Assembly: GCA_049115955.1 (NCBI GenBank)
Contig: JAGDZJ010000017.1
Coordinates: forward strand, 104,952-168,951
From: Salinispirillum sp049115955
GTDB lineage: Bacteria > Pseudomonadota > Gammaproteobacteria > Pseudomonadales > Natronospirillaceae
Direction: 5' to 3'
Length of the DNA: 64,000 nucleotides
Positions 1 to 7,117 of the stretch are shown here, piece by piece (positions within the stretch are counted from its first letter, which is position 1; every line of letters begins with the position of its first letter). The notes beneath the pieces are model-generated. The model was not told the origin of the DNA. It searched no databases and saw nothing but the letters and a program-made list of their open reading frames with translations. Both the position numbers and the translations under genes were made by a program.

Positions 1-404
1 TCGGCTTCTAGCCAACGCAAATAGGGAAAGCTCTGCTGTAACCACTGCCAGCGCTCGCGCAATTTGGCTATTTCGGTCTCACCCACCGCCAACACCATTT
101 TTGGCATACGAAAGCCAATACGCTCTGCATCCGGCTGTTGGCGCACGTAGTTAGCCAGCATATTAGCTGTCGCCTTCACCTCTTCTGCTTTTTCGCGGCT
201 GTAATTAGTTTCAATATCGCCGCAGTGCAGCGTCTGAGAATTGTGCAAACTGCCGGAATTCGCCTGTGCTACGGCGGCGTGGCGGTCGAAGATCGCTAGC
301 GACTGCACGTTGGTATAATGACTGAGCATATAGGCATTGGCGCAACCCGTTGCCCCCGCGCCAATAATGGCGACATCAACCTGTTTACTGCCTGTACTGC
401 TCAT
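1..404 (-). CDS. mqo: Malate:quinone oxidoreductase-like FAD protein (5' part, runs off the window)
   Basis: Reading the minus strand from the ATG at 404, the protein begins MSSTGSKQVDVAIIGAGATG, a Rossmann FAD-binding fold with the GxGxxG fingerprint near residues 16-21. A segment reading NSGSLHNSQTLHCGDIETNY follows at about residues 50-69. That segment is characteristic of the Mqo branch that oxidises malate to oxaloacetate with transfer of electrons to quinone at the membrane. Only about 134 N-terminal residues are inside the window, and there is no stop before position 1. The start lies 4 bp after the dnaB stop, with AGAGGA as a ribosome site inside the end of dnaB, so the two are probably co-transcribed. 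A related FAD oxidoreductase of different substrate cannot be excluded. Confidence 0.8.
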   Translation of the reverse strand, partial: MSSTGSKQVDVAIIGAGATGCANAYMLSHYTNVQSLAIFDRHAAVAQANSGSLHNSQTLHCGDIETNYSREKAEEVKATANMLANYVRQQPDAERIGFRMPKMVLAVGETEIAKLRERWQWLQQSFPYLRWLEA

Positions 405-408
405 GAAC

Positions 409-1767
409 TCAGTCCTCTTGCGCTTGATAGTCGTACGAAAGGTTTTCGAATCGGGTGTATTCGCCGATGAATGATAAATGGCAGGTACCAATGGGGCCGT
501 TACGTTGCTTACCAATGATAATCTCTGCCACGTTTTGCTCCGACGTTTCAGGGTTGTAGACCACATCACGGTAGATAAAGGCAATGACGTCGGCGTCCTG
601 CTCAATAGCGCCCGATTCACGCAAGTCCGAGTTGACGGGGCGCTTATTGGGGCGCTGCTCCAAACTCCGGTTCAACTGGGACAAAGCCACCACGGGGCAT
701 TTGAATTCTTTGGCGATGGCTTTCAACGAGCGCGAGATCTCAGAAATCTCATTCGTGCGGCCTTCCGTGAAGCCCTTTATTTTCATCAACTGCAGGTAGT
801 CGATCATAATCAGCGCGGGCTCACCGTGCTCGCGGATCAAGCGCCGTATGCGTGAGCGCATTTCGGACGGTGAAATACCCGCCGTATCATCAATAAACAA
901 AGGACGATCGTGTAACTTGTTGACGGCGTTGGTTAGCTTGTCCCAGTCATCGGCTTCCAACCTACCGGTACGCACCTTGGTTTGGTTAATGCGCCCTAAT
1001 GAGGACAGCATACGTTGCACCAACTGTTCACCGGGCATTTCCAGCGAGAATACAATGACGGGCTTGTCGCTGAACATCAGCGCGGATTCCACCAAGTTCA
1101 TCGCGAAGGTGGTTTTACCCATCGAAGGACGCGCCGCAACGATGATCAAATCACCCGGCTGCAAGCCCGTCGTCATGTTGTCGAGTTTTTCAAATCCGGT
1201 ACTCAAGCCGGTGATAGGACTGTCGGAATGCGACAGCTCATCAATACGCGCCAAGGCCGTCTTTAGCAGTTCTTTAACGCCCACAGGGCCGCTGTCGGAT
1301 GGTCGATCTTCAGCGATTTGGAACACCGCACGTTCCGCCTCGTCTACCAGTTCTTCGGCCGTGCGCCCTTCCGGATCATACGCACTGGTGGCCATGGTAT
1401 TGGCCACTTCGATGAGGCGACGTAACAGGGCGCGCTCACGTACGATGTCCGCATAGGCATCGAGGTGCCCGATGCCCGACGCGTTCTCAACCAGCTCGGT
1501 CAGATAGATTACGCCACCGGCTTCATCCAGACTCCCTTCACGCTCCAGCTCTTCGGTCAGCGTAATAACATCAATCGGCTGCTGCGCTTCAATCTGCCCA
1601 AGCATGGCACTGAAAATAGCGCGGTGCTCAGGGCGATAGAAATCCGGAGCCGTGACTTTTTCCGACACACTGTCCCAACGCTGGTTGTCCAGCATCAAGC
1701 CGCCCAGCAGGCTTTGCTCGGCTTCTAGGGAATGCGGGGGTGTCTTAAGATTAAATTCGTCCGTCAT
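409..1767 (-). CDS. dnaB: Replicative DNA helicase DnaB
   Basis: This 452-residue protein has the full length of bacterial DnaB, the hexameric 5'-3' helicase that unwinds the fork and recruits primase. The N-terminal helical domain (about residues 10-110) binds primase. A linker follows, and then a RecA-like motor domain with Walker A ARPSMGKTT at residues 212-220, a Walker B region ending in IMIDYLQLM, and the conserved SQLNR and DLRESGAIEQDAD segments. The neighbour rplI and the ribosomal operon upstream match the usual gammaproteobacterial order. There is no strong Shine-Dalgarno before the ATG. A 420-bp repeat-rich gap separates it from rplI, so it probably has its own promoter. No defect is visible. 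Confidence 0.98.
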   Translation of the reverse strand: MTDEFNLKTPPHSLEAEQSLLGGLMLDNQRWDSVSEKVTAPDFYRPEHRAIFSAMLGQIEAQQPIDVITLTEELEREGSLDEAGGVIYLTELVENASGIGHLDAYADIVRERALLRRLIEVANTMATSAYDPEGRTAEELVDEAERAVFQIAEDRPSDSGPVGVKELLKTALARIDELSHSDSPITGLSTGFEKLDNMTTGLQPGDLIIVAARPSMGKTTFAMNLVESALMFSDKPVIVFSLEMPGEQLVQRMLSSLGRINQTKVRTGRLEADDWDKLTNAVNKLHDRPLFIDDTAGISPSEMRSRIRRLIREHGEPALIMIDYLQLMKIKGFTEGRTNEISEISRSLKAIAKEFKCPVVALSQLNRSLEQRPNKRPVNSDLRESGAIEQDADVIAFIYRDVVYNPETSEQNVAEIIIGKQRNGPIGTCHLSFIGEYTRFENLSYDYQAQED

Positions 1768-1856
1768 GAGGCTGGTTTATCGCACTGCTTTGGGTTTAAA
1801 GACTGGTTATCTTACTGACTCACGGGATGTATGGATAGGCATTAGCAACTTTCATT

Positions 1857-1886
1857 GGCGGATGACGCTGCGCTTTTCCGCCCTAT
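1857..1886 (+). repeat. Single copy of the 30-nt GGCGGATGACGC repeat
   Basis: The 30 bases beginning GGCGGATGACGCTGCGC and ending CCGCCCTAT match the left arm of the inverted pair at 44315-44344 in 29 of 30 positions (CTTTT here, CTCTT there). Here only one arm is present. Its location in a non-coding gap fits a dispersed intergenic repeat of the REP type. Confidence 0.85.
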
Positions 1887-1908
1887 GGTCAACGACGGGC
1901 TACAGCGT

Positions 1909-2057
1909 GGGTGCAGGGCGTATGTCTCAAAGGGCGATCAATTGCGCCAGCAATTGACACCGCCGCTAGGCGCCCGCAGGGCGAGAAAAATGCACAAACA
2001 TTTTTCTCGGACACTTTCGGCCTGCCGTGGAGCGCCGGAGGCATACGCCCTGCGCCC
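1909..2057. repeat. Composite palindrome between dnaB and rplI
   Basis: Outer arms GGGTGCAGGGCGTATG (1909-1924) and CATACGCCCTGCGCCC (2042-2057) are complementary in 15 of 16 positions. They enclose a perfect 11-bp stem with a 6-nt loop (1982-2009) and the 21-nt segment at 2026-2046 that is repeated exactly on the opposite strand at 49508-49528. The architecture (individual outer arms, inner hairpins) resembles the elements at 4480-4594 and 14703-15049, but the CCGTCCATGG core is only weakly echoed, as CCCATGGAC at 2076-2084. Confidence 0.6.
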
Positions 2058-2133
2058 GCGCCGGTATACACCGACCCATGGACATTACCAGCAACCGCTC
2101 CTGCGTTGCTGGCATACCGCCCATCCTTGGGCA

Positions 2134-2172
2134 TAAAAAAACGCTCGGGGGCCTAAGCCGCCGAGCGTTTTG
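2134..2172. terminator. Intrinsic terminator after rplI
   Basis: Arms AAACGCTCGG (2139-2148) and CCGAGCGTTT (2161-2170) form a GC-rich stem. On the minus strand it is followed by a run of seven T, 20 bp after the rplI stop, so it ends the rpsF-rpsR-rplI transcript. A shorter T-rich run on the other side could give weak activity on the plus strand as well. Confidence 0.9.
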
Positions 2173-2190
2173 TTATGCAGGAAGAGTAGC

Positions 2191-2640
2191 TTACTCTTCA
2201 GGAACTACGATAACCGTTACGGTTGCAACCACTTCAGGGTGCAACTGCAAATCGATTTCGAATTCGCCAGTGGTGCGCAAAGCGCCTTCAGGCAAACGGA
2301 TTTCACTCTTGCTCACTTCAACGCCAGAAGACGAAATAACGTCTGCCAGGTCACGCGTGCCGATTGAACCGAACAGCTTACCTTCGTCACCAGCGCGTAC
2401 TGCGATAGTGAGTTCCAGCTCTGCCAGTTGCGCAGCGCGCGCTTGAGCCGCGGCCAGTTTCTCACCAGCGGCTTTTTCCAGTTCAGCACGACGTGCAGAA
2501 AAGGTATCGATGTTTTCTTTAGTCGCAGCAACTGCTTTACCCTGAGGGATCAGGTAGTTGCGGCCGTAACCAGCCTTGACGTTTACTTTATCGCCCAGAC
2601 TGCCGACCTTGCCGACTTTCTCCAGAAGTATTACTTCCAT
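2191..2640 (-). CDS. rplI: Ribosomal protein bL9
   Basis: The 149-residue product has the two-domain architecture of bL9. The N-terminal rRNA-binding domain starts MEVILLEKVGKVGSLGDKV and carries the conserved GYGRNYLIPQGKA segment at about residues 25-37. A long connecting helix (about residues 42-75) leads to a C-terminal rRNA-binding lobe. It sits on the 23S rRNA near the L1 stalk. It is the last gene of the rpsF-rpsR-rplI operon. The membrane protein gene (DUF2232) that lies between rpsR and rplI in Pseudomonas is missing here. The start is supported by an AGAGGAA site upstream, and a strong terminator follows. Confidence 0.98.
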   Translation of the reverse strand: MEVILLEKVGKVGSLGDKVNVKAGYGRNYLIPQGKAVAATKENIDTFSARRAELEKAAGEKLAAAQARAAQLAELELTIAVRAGDEGKLFGSIGTRDLADVISSSGVEVSKSEIRLPEGALRTTGEFEIDLQLHPEVVATVTVIVVPEE

Positions 2641-2713
2641 TTCAAATTCCTCTTGTTCAGGCGCATCGCAACGCGCCGTTACTTACCGATAATACGTTGG
2701 CACCGTGGCCGGC

Positions 2714-2941
2714 TTACTCGTGACGATCAGAGTAAGGCAGCAGAGCCAGAAAACGAGCCCGCTTGATCGCAGTGCCCAGCTGACGCTGGTAGCGAGCACG
2801 AGTACCCGTAATACGGCTAGGAACGATTTTGCCAGTTTCACTGACGTAGCCTTTCAGCGTTTCTACATCTTTGTAGTCGATTTCTTTAACGCCTTCGGCG
2901 GTAAAGCGACAAAACTTACGGCGACGAAAAAAACGAGCCAT
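2714..2941 (-). CDS. rpsR: Ribosomal protein bS18
   Basis: This small basic protein of 75 residues begins MARFFRRRKFCRFTAEGVKE, the classic bS18 N-terminus, followed by IDYKDVETLKGYVSETGKIV. It binds bS6 as a heterodimer on the platform of the 30S subunit. It sits 27 bp downstream of rpsF, consistent with the obligate S6-S18 pairing and with translation from the same transcript. An AGGAGA site precedes the ATG. Length and sequence are normal. Confidence 0.98.
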   Translation of the reverse strand: MARFFRRRKFCRFTAEGVKEIDYKDVETLKGYVSETGKIVPSRITGTRARYQRQLGTAIKRARFLALLPYSDRHE

Positions 2942-2968
2942 GATTTATATCTCCTGATTCCGATCTGT

Positions 2969-3412
2969 TTAGACTTCTTCGCGAGTTTCGTTGCTAACTT
3001 CTTCGTCAGCATCGTCGTCGTTGTCGTCATTGCCACTGTCGTCATTGTCATAACGGCGTGATGTGTCATAGCTCTTGCGCGCTTCTTTAGCTTCAACTTC
3101 TTTCATCATAGGTGATGCTTCAGTCACAGCTTCATCACGACGGATCACCAAGTTACGGATGATGGCATCGTTGAAACGGAAGGTAGACTTCAGATCTTCA
3201 ATGGTGGCGTTGTCGCATTCTACGTTCAGCAGGATGTAGTGAGCTTTGTGCACTTTCTGGATAGAGAAAGCCAGCTGACGACGACCCCAGTCTTCGTGAC
3301 GGTGCAACTTGCCGCCGCTTTCAGTCACAACACTGGTATAACGCTCAACCATAGCAGGTACTTGTTCGCTCTGGTCTGGGTGGACCAGAAGAACGATTTC
3401 GTAATGACGCAT
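2969..3412 (-). CDS. rpsF: Ribosomal protein bS6
   Basis: bS6 binds bS18 on the 30S platform. The start is placed at the ATG beginning MRHYEIVLLVHPDQSEQVPA because AAAGGAG lies just upstream; an in-frame ATG 24 bp earlier gives a non-conserved extension. The ferredoxin-like body (about residues 1-100) is followed by a long acidic tail rich in Asp and Asn at about residues 118-147. The tail makes the protein longer than the 131-residue E. coli form. Acidic S6 tails are the region where RimK adds glutamates in E. coli. It is the first gene of the ribosomal operon, with a good sigma-70 promoter 97 bp upstream of the start. Confidence 0.97.
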   Translation of the reverse strand: MRHYEIVLLVHPDQSEQVPAMVERYTSVVTESGGKLHRHEDWGRRQLAFSIQKVHKAHYILLNVECDNATIEDLKSTFRFNDAIIRNLVIRRDEAVTEASPMMKEVEAKEARKSYDTSRRYDNDDSGNDDNDDDADEEVSNETREEV

Positions 3413-3508
3413 AAATGCTCCTTTCGGGTTCAACAACCTTCAGTGTCCCGGTCCGCCGTAAGGTAAGGAGAACGCACGATAAATATCAGATTTTATCCGG
3501 GGTCGCGG

Positions 3509-3537
3509 ATCATAGGGGAAAAGCGGCTGTGATGCAA
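3509..3537 (-). promoter_or_regulatory. Sigma-70 promoter for rpsF-rpsR-rplI
   Basis: On the minus strand TTGCAT (-35, 3537-3532) and TATGAT (-10, 3514-3509) are separated by exactly 17 bp. Both boxes differ from consensus by only two bases or fewer. It lies 97 bp upstream of the rpsF start and just outside the 3568-3692 repeat, which agrees with the strong expression expected of a ribosomal operon. Confidence 0.7.
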
Positions 3538-3567
3538 GCTTCAGGAATGAGTTACGCCAAAGGAAGT

Positions 3568-3692
3568 AGGTAAAGCGTCACGAGCGACGTGCTGGCAAGG
3601 CAAAATTTGACGAGAACGCGCAGTTTACTTCAAGTAAATGAGCATTTGAGGATAATTTTAACGCCGCCAGAACAAGCGTAGTAGCTTTACAA
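3568..3692. repeat. GCTGGC/GCCAG hairpin repeat, copy 1 (downstream of rlmB)
   Basis: Nested dyads run from GTAAAGC (about 3570) through GCTGGCAAGGCAAAATT (3591-3607) and a central TTTACTTCAAGTAAA stem (3623-3637) to AATTTTAACGCCGCCAG (3654-3670) and GCTTTAC (about 3684). The same plan and the same words (GCTGGC-AGGCAAAA, central GTTTAC/GTAAA, TTTTTAACNNCGCCAG) occur at 38539-38668. The element overlaps the rlmB stop codon. Confidence 0.7.
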
Positions 3693-4430
3693 GCGCTGAC
3701 GGACAGCCTCGTAAAGGCACACCCCCGCCGCGACTGAAACGTTCAAACTGCTCACCGTGCCCACCATGGGGATGTTTACCAGCAAATCACAATGCTCGCG
3801 CGTCAGGCGACGCATGCCCTCGCCTTCAGCCCCCATCACGATGCCAGTAGCACCTTTGAGGTTGGCGTCGTAGATCGAATGCTCGGTTTCACCGGCAGTG
3901 CCGGTTAACCACACACCGCGATCACGTAATTCGGCCATGGTACGGGCTAAATTCGTGACCAACACCAAGGGCACTTGTTCGGCCGCACCGCTGGCGACTT
4001 TGACCACCACAGGTGTCAGTCCGGCCGAGCGATTCTTCGGCACGATGACCGCCGCCACCCCGGCCGCATCGGCGGTACGCAAACAGGCACCCAAGTTGTG
4101 GGGGTCTGTCACGCCATCCAGAATCAACAACAGAGGATCGGTGGTGTTATCCAACAAATTCCAGAGAAAATGCTCGTCTTTCGGCGCAATGGCGTGCACC
4201 ACGGCAATAACACCCTGATGATTGATATCACCCAGTTCCAGTTTCTGCAGGCGCTGGTTGAACGCTGCGGGCTGCACTAAGTCGAAGCGCACACCGGCGG
4301 CGCGTGCTTGCTCAATAACGCGCTGCGTGCGCTTGTCCTGACGGCTGGCATTGACCAGCACTTCTTTTACGCGCTCGGGCTGTTGCTCAAGCGCGGCACT
4401 GACGGCGTGGATACCGGCGATGGCTGACAT
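3687..4430 (-). CDS. rlmB: 23S rRNA (guanosine-2'-O)-methyltransferase RlmB
   Basis: This is a SPOUT-class TrmH-family enzyme of 247 residues, the usual length. RlmB methylates G2251 in the peptidyl-transferase loop of 23S rRNA using SAM. An N-terminal substrate-binding domain (about residues 1-75) is followed by the knotted catalytic domain. The family motifs are LDGVTDPHNLGACLRTADAA at about residues 105-124, IVMGAEGEGMRRLTREHCD near residue 196, and the C-terminal NIPMVGTVSSLNVSVAAG that forms the knot. It lies between rpsF and rnr, the standard gammaproteobacterial order. The stop codon falls inside a repeat element. Confidence 0.97.
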   Translation of the reverse strand: MSAIAGIHAVSAALEQQPERVKEVLVNASRQDKRTQRVIEQARAAGVRFDLVQPAAFNQRLQKLELGDINHQGVIAVVHAIAPKDEHFLWNLLDNTTDPLLLILDGVTDPHNLGACLRTADAAGVAAVIVPKNRSAGLTPVVVKVASGAAEQVPLVLVTNLARTMAELRDRGVWLTGTAGETEHSIYDANLKGATGIVMGAEGEGMRRLTREHCDLLVNIPMVGTVSSLNVSVAAGVCLYEAVRQRL

Positions 4431-4479
4431 AGTCTCTTTACCTAGATTTGTAACTCAAACTGCGAAGTTCGCACCATGC

Positions 4480-4594
4480 GGGCGTCTACTGCCAGGGGGT
4501 CTCTGCGGGGTCGGCGTGAATCCGTCCATGGAGCCTAGTCCGCAGCATCCTTGCTGCGGACTCCCCCGCCAAGGCCCCCTGGCAGTAGGCGCCC
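4480..4594. repeat. Composite terminator palindrome, copy A (rnr-rlmB gap)
   Basis: Outer arms GGGCGTCTACTGCCAGGGGG (4480-4499) and CCCCCTGGCAGTAGGCGCCC (4575-4594) pair in 19 of 20 positions. Inside them lie the core GGTCGGCGTGAATCCGTCC followed by ATGGAGCC (4509-4535) and a perfect 11-bp hairpin with arms AGTCCGCAGCA and TGCTGCGGACT (4537-4562). The core is shared with the two copies near 14.75 and 15.0 kb, but the outer arms are not. It sits between the stop of rnr and the start of rlmB on the same strand, so it may terminate or process the rnr transcript. Confidence 0.85.
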
Positions 4595-4656
4595 ACCCAC
4601 AACAATACGATAGACTCCGGAGCTTGGCTAAAACAGATACCCTAAACAAAGGGGCA

Positions 4657-7011
4657 TCAGAACGGACGGGGCGCGCGCTTTTTCTTGCGATTGGCTACCG
4701 GCTTACCGCCTTTTTTCTTCCGCTCGGGCTTTTCCGAAGGCAAGGTGCCGGGCTCAGCACGCTTCTTCTTACTGTCGCCCGAATCTTCCAGTTCGAAATC
4801 GATCTTACGGTCGTCCAACGACACCCGTGCAACCCGCACTTTAATCTCGTCACCCAAACTGTGCATGACGCGCGTCCGCTCGCCCACCAAGCGCTGCTTC
4901 GCGGCGTCGTAGACATAATAGTCGCGTGACAAGGCGGTAACGTGCACCAAACCATCGACCCAGAAATCATCCAACTGAACGAAGAAGCCGAAGCCCAGTA
5001 CGGCGGTGATCTTCCCGCTGAATACTTCGCCAATGTGTTCCTGCATGAACTCACACTTGAGCCACGACACCACATCACGCGTGGCTTCGTCGGCGCGACG
5101 TTCATTGTGCGAGCAATGCTCGCCCAAGGCGTACATGCGCTCTTCGGTATACGGGTAGGATTTTTCGAGCTTAACCTGCGGTGTGTCTTTGGTGCGCTTC
5201 AACTGACCACTGCGGCGTCCGCTGTGAATCAGACCGCGCAGTGCGCGGTGCACCAACAAGTCGGGGTAACGACGAATGGGTGACGTGAAGTGCGTATAGG
5301 CGTCATACGCCAAACCAAAGTGGCCTAGATTTTCCGGCTGATACACCGCTTGCGACATGCTACGCAGAATCATGCTCTGAATGGCATCGTGATCTGTACG
5401 ACCGTGAATCTGCTCCATCAGCTCGCGATAATCCGACGGTGCAGGCTCTGCACCACCACGCAACGCCAGGCCCAACTCGGCCAAATAACCGCGCAGGTTT
5501 TCCAGCTTCTCCGCCGGGGGTACGTCGTGTACGCGATACAGCGCCGGAATGCCGGACTTGTCCAGAAATTCACCGGTACAGGTATTCGCTGCCAGCATGC
5601 ACTCTTCAATGATTTTATGCGCGTCGTTACGGGCATAAGGTACGATGCGCTCAATCTTTTTGTCGGCACCAAAGATGATGCGCGGCTCAATGGTTTCGAT
5701 ATCCATGGCGCCACGTCGAGCGCGGGTGCGGCGCAACGCTTCGTACAGCTCAACCATTTGCGTCAGCGACTTGCGAACTTTAGCCGGATCACCTTGCACT
5801 TGGTTCATAACCGCCGACTCATCGCCCTGCATCCAGTCCCACACATTGGTGTAGGTCAGTCGTGCCTGGCTCCAAATCACCGCTTCGTAAAAACGATAGC
5901 CTTCAATGTCGCCGTTGTCTTTGATCAGCATCTCGCAGACCAACACCAAGCGATCCAGAGCCGGGTTCAACGAACAGAGACCGTTCGACAATTTTTCCGG
6001 CAGCATGGGGATAACGCGCTCCGGGAAGTACACCGAGGTGGCACGCACCTCGGCTTCTTTGTCTAGCGCAGAACCGGGGCGTACATAGTGACTGACGTCG
6101 GCAATGGCTACCCACAGTTTCCAGCCGCCGGGGCGTTTCGCCACACAGACGGCGTCGTCGAAATCGCGCGCGTCTTCACCGTCGATGGTGACAAACGGAC
6201 GGTCACGAAGATCTACCCGACCGACCAGATCGCTTTTGCGCACTTCATCGGGCAGGTCAGCCAATTGCTGAGTGACTTCTTCCGGCCATTCGTACGGAAT
6301 GCCATGGCTGCGCACAGCGATGTCGATTTCCATACCCGGCGCCATCGAGCGACCCAATACTTCGGTGACTTCGCCGAGTGGCTGACGTCTGGCATCAGGC
6401 TGGTCAGTGATACGCGCCGAGACAATATCACCGGGCTTGGCACCACCGGATTTACCCGGTGGAATCAACACGTCGTGCGACAGACGACGATTTTCCGGCA
6501 GCACATATGAAATGCCGGATTCGCTGTGATAACGCCCAACCACAAAAGCGGTGTTGCGTTCGATTACTTCGACAATATGACCTTCTAAGCGACCACGATG
6601 ATCACGATCTGTAGTACGCACCACAGCCTTATCGCCATCAAAACAGGAACGCATTTGGCGGTGCGACAGACTGATGGCTTCGCCGCCGTGATCCGGAATC
6701 AGCAAGCCGTGGCCGTCAGGGTGTCCCTGCACGCGCCCACGGATCAAACTCATGCGATCAATAAGGCCATAAGCGCCCTGACGTGAACAAATGACTTGGC
6801 CATCACGCACCATGGCAATCAGCCGACGACGCAAGGCTTCAATTTCATCTTCGGTTTTAAGACCCAGTTCGGCCACCAACTCAGGGTGAGTTGCGGGAGT
6901 GCCACGTTCGGTCAGATGTTCTAACAGAAATTCCCGGCTCGGCACCGGATTGTCGTAACGTTGAGCTTCCCGCTCCGCAAAGGGGTCTTTGTTCTTCTTT
7001 TTATTTCCCAC
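4657..7011 (-). CDS. rnr: Ribonuclease R
   Basis: This 784-residue RNB-family 3'-5' exoribonuclease degrades structured RNA. It has an N-terminal winged-helix region (about residues 25-90) and cold-shock domains. The catalytic RNB domain contains DGEDARDFDDA at residues 277-287, whose aspartates bind Mg2+. An S1 domain (about residues 640-725) follows, and then a lysine/arginine-rich tail of about 50 residues typical of RNase R rather than RNase II. It is separated from purA by two tandem hairpins (7032-7086). A weak ribosome site (AAGAGGAAAAATTTAAGTG) is followed by a GTG start. Confidence 0.97.
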   Translation of the reverse strand: MGNKKKNKDPFAEREAQRYDNPVPSREFLLEHLTERGTPATHPELVAELGLKTEDEIEALRRRLIAMVRDGQVICSRQGAYGLIDRMSLIRGRVQGHPDGHGLLIPDHGGEAISLSHRQMRSCFDGDKAVVRTTDRDHRGRLEGHIVEVIERNTAFVVGRYHSESGISYVLPENRRLSHDVLIPPGKSGGAKPGDIVSARITDQPDARRQPLGEVTEVLGRSMAPGMEIDIAVRSHGIPYEWPEEVTQQLADLPDEVRKSDLVGRVDLRDRPFVTIDGEDARDFDDAVCVAKRPGGWKLWVAIADVSHYVRPGSALDKEAEVRATSVYFPERVIPMLPEKLSNGLCSLNPALDRLVLVCEMLIKDNGDIEGYRFYEAVIWSQARLTYTNVWDWMQGDESAVMNQVQGDPAKVRKSLTQMVELYEALRRTRARRGAMDIETIEPRIIFGADKKIERIVPYARNDAHKIIEECMLAANTCTGEFLDKSGIPALYRVHDVPPAEKLENLRGYLAELGLALRGGAEPAPSDYRELMEQIHGRTDHDAIQSMILRSMSQAVYQPENLGHFGLAYDAYTHFTSPIRRYPDLLVHRALRGLIHSGRRSGQLKRTKDTPQVKLEKSYPYTEERMYALGEHCSHNERRADEATRDVVSWLKCEFMQEHIGEVFSGKITAVLGFGFFVQLDDFWVDGLVHVTALSRDYYVYDAAKQRLVGERTRVMHSLGDEIKVRVARVSLDDRKIDFELEDSGDSKKKRAEPGTLPSEKPERKKKGGKPVANRKKKRAPRPF

Positions 7012-7031
7012 TTAAATTTTTCCTCTTAAAG

Positions 7032-7086
7032 CAGAGCGCCATACGGCGCTCTGACAGCAGCGTTGCACGAACCTTCGTGCCGCTGC
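7032..7086. other. Two tandem stem-loops between purA and rnr
   Basis: CAGAGCGCC-ATAC-GGCGCTCTG (7032-7053) is a perfect 9-bp stem with a tetraloop. The next stem pairs GCAGCG..GCACGA with TCGTGC.GCTGC (about 7057-7086). Neither is followed by a clear T-tract on the minus strand, so RNA processing or partial termination is more likely than a simple intrinsic terminator. Confidence 0.6.
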
Positions 7087-7117
7087 CTTAATGGTATTGC
7101 TCAACCAGCCCCCTCTG

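Larger units (their letters stand above)
1768..2190. other. Gene-free, hairpin-rich gap between dnaB and rplI
   Basis: This 423-bp stretch has short open frames on both strands but none with a convincing ribosome site or a recognisable product. It is instead packed with dyad symmetry. There is one copy of the 30-nt GGCGGATGACGC repeat (1857-1886) and a CAATTGC/GCAATTG dyad (1939-1956). A perfect 11-bp stem-loop with arms CGAGAAAAATG and CATTTTTCTCG lies at 1982-2009. Long arms at 1909-1924 and 2042-2057 pair 15 of 16. CCAGCAAC/GTTGCTGG lies at 2088-2112, a small GCCCA/TGGGC hairpin at 2119-2132, and the rplI terminator at 2134-2172. It must also carry the dnaB promoter, which I could not place with confidence. 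Confidence 0.8.

Noticed and set aside
1855..2156. Several short open frames in the dnaB-rplI gap
   Set aside because: They lie in repeats and hairpins on both strands, have no conserved product, and no consistent start signal.
4455..4649. Open frame across the rnr-rlmB palindrome (minus strand)
   Set aside because: It only reads through the two arms of the composite palindrome, has no ribosome site, and its composition is that of the repeat.
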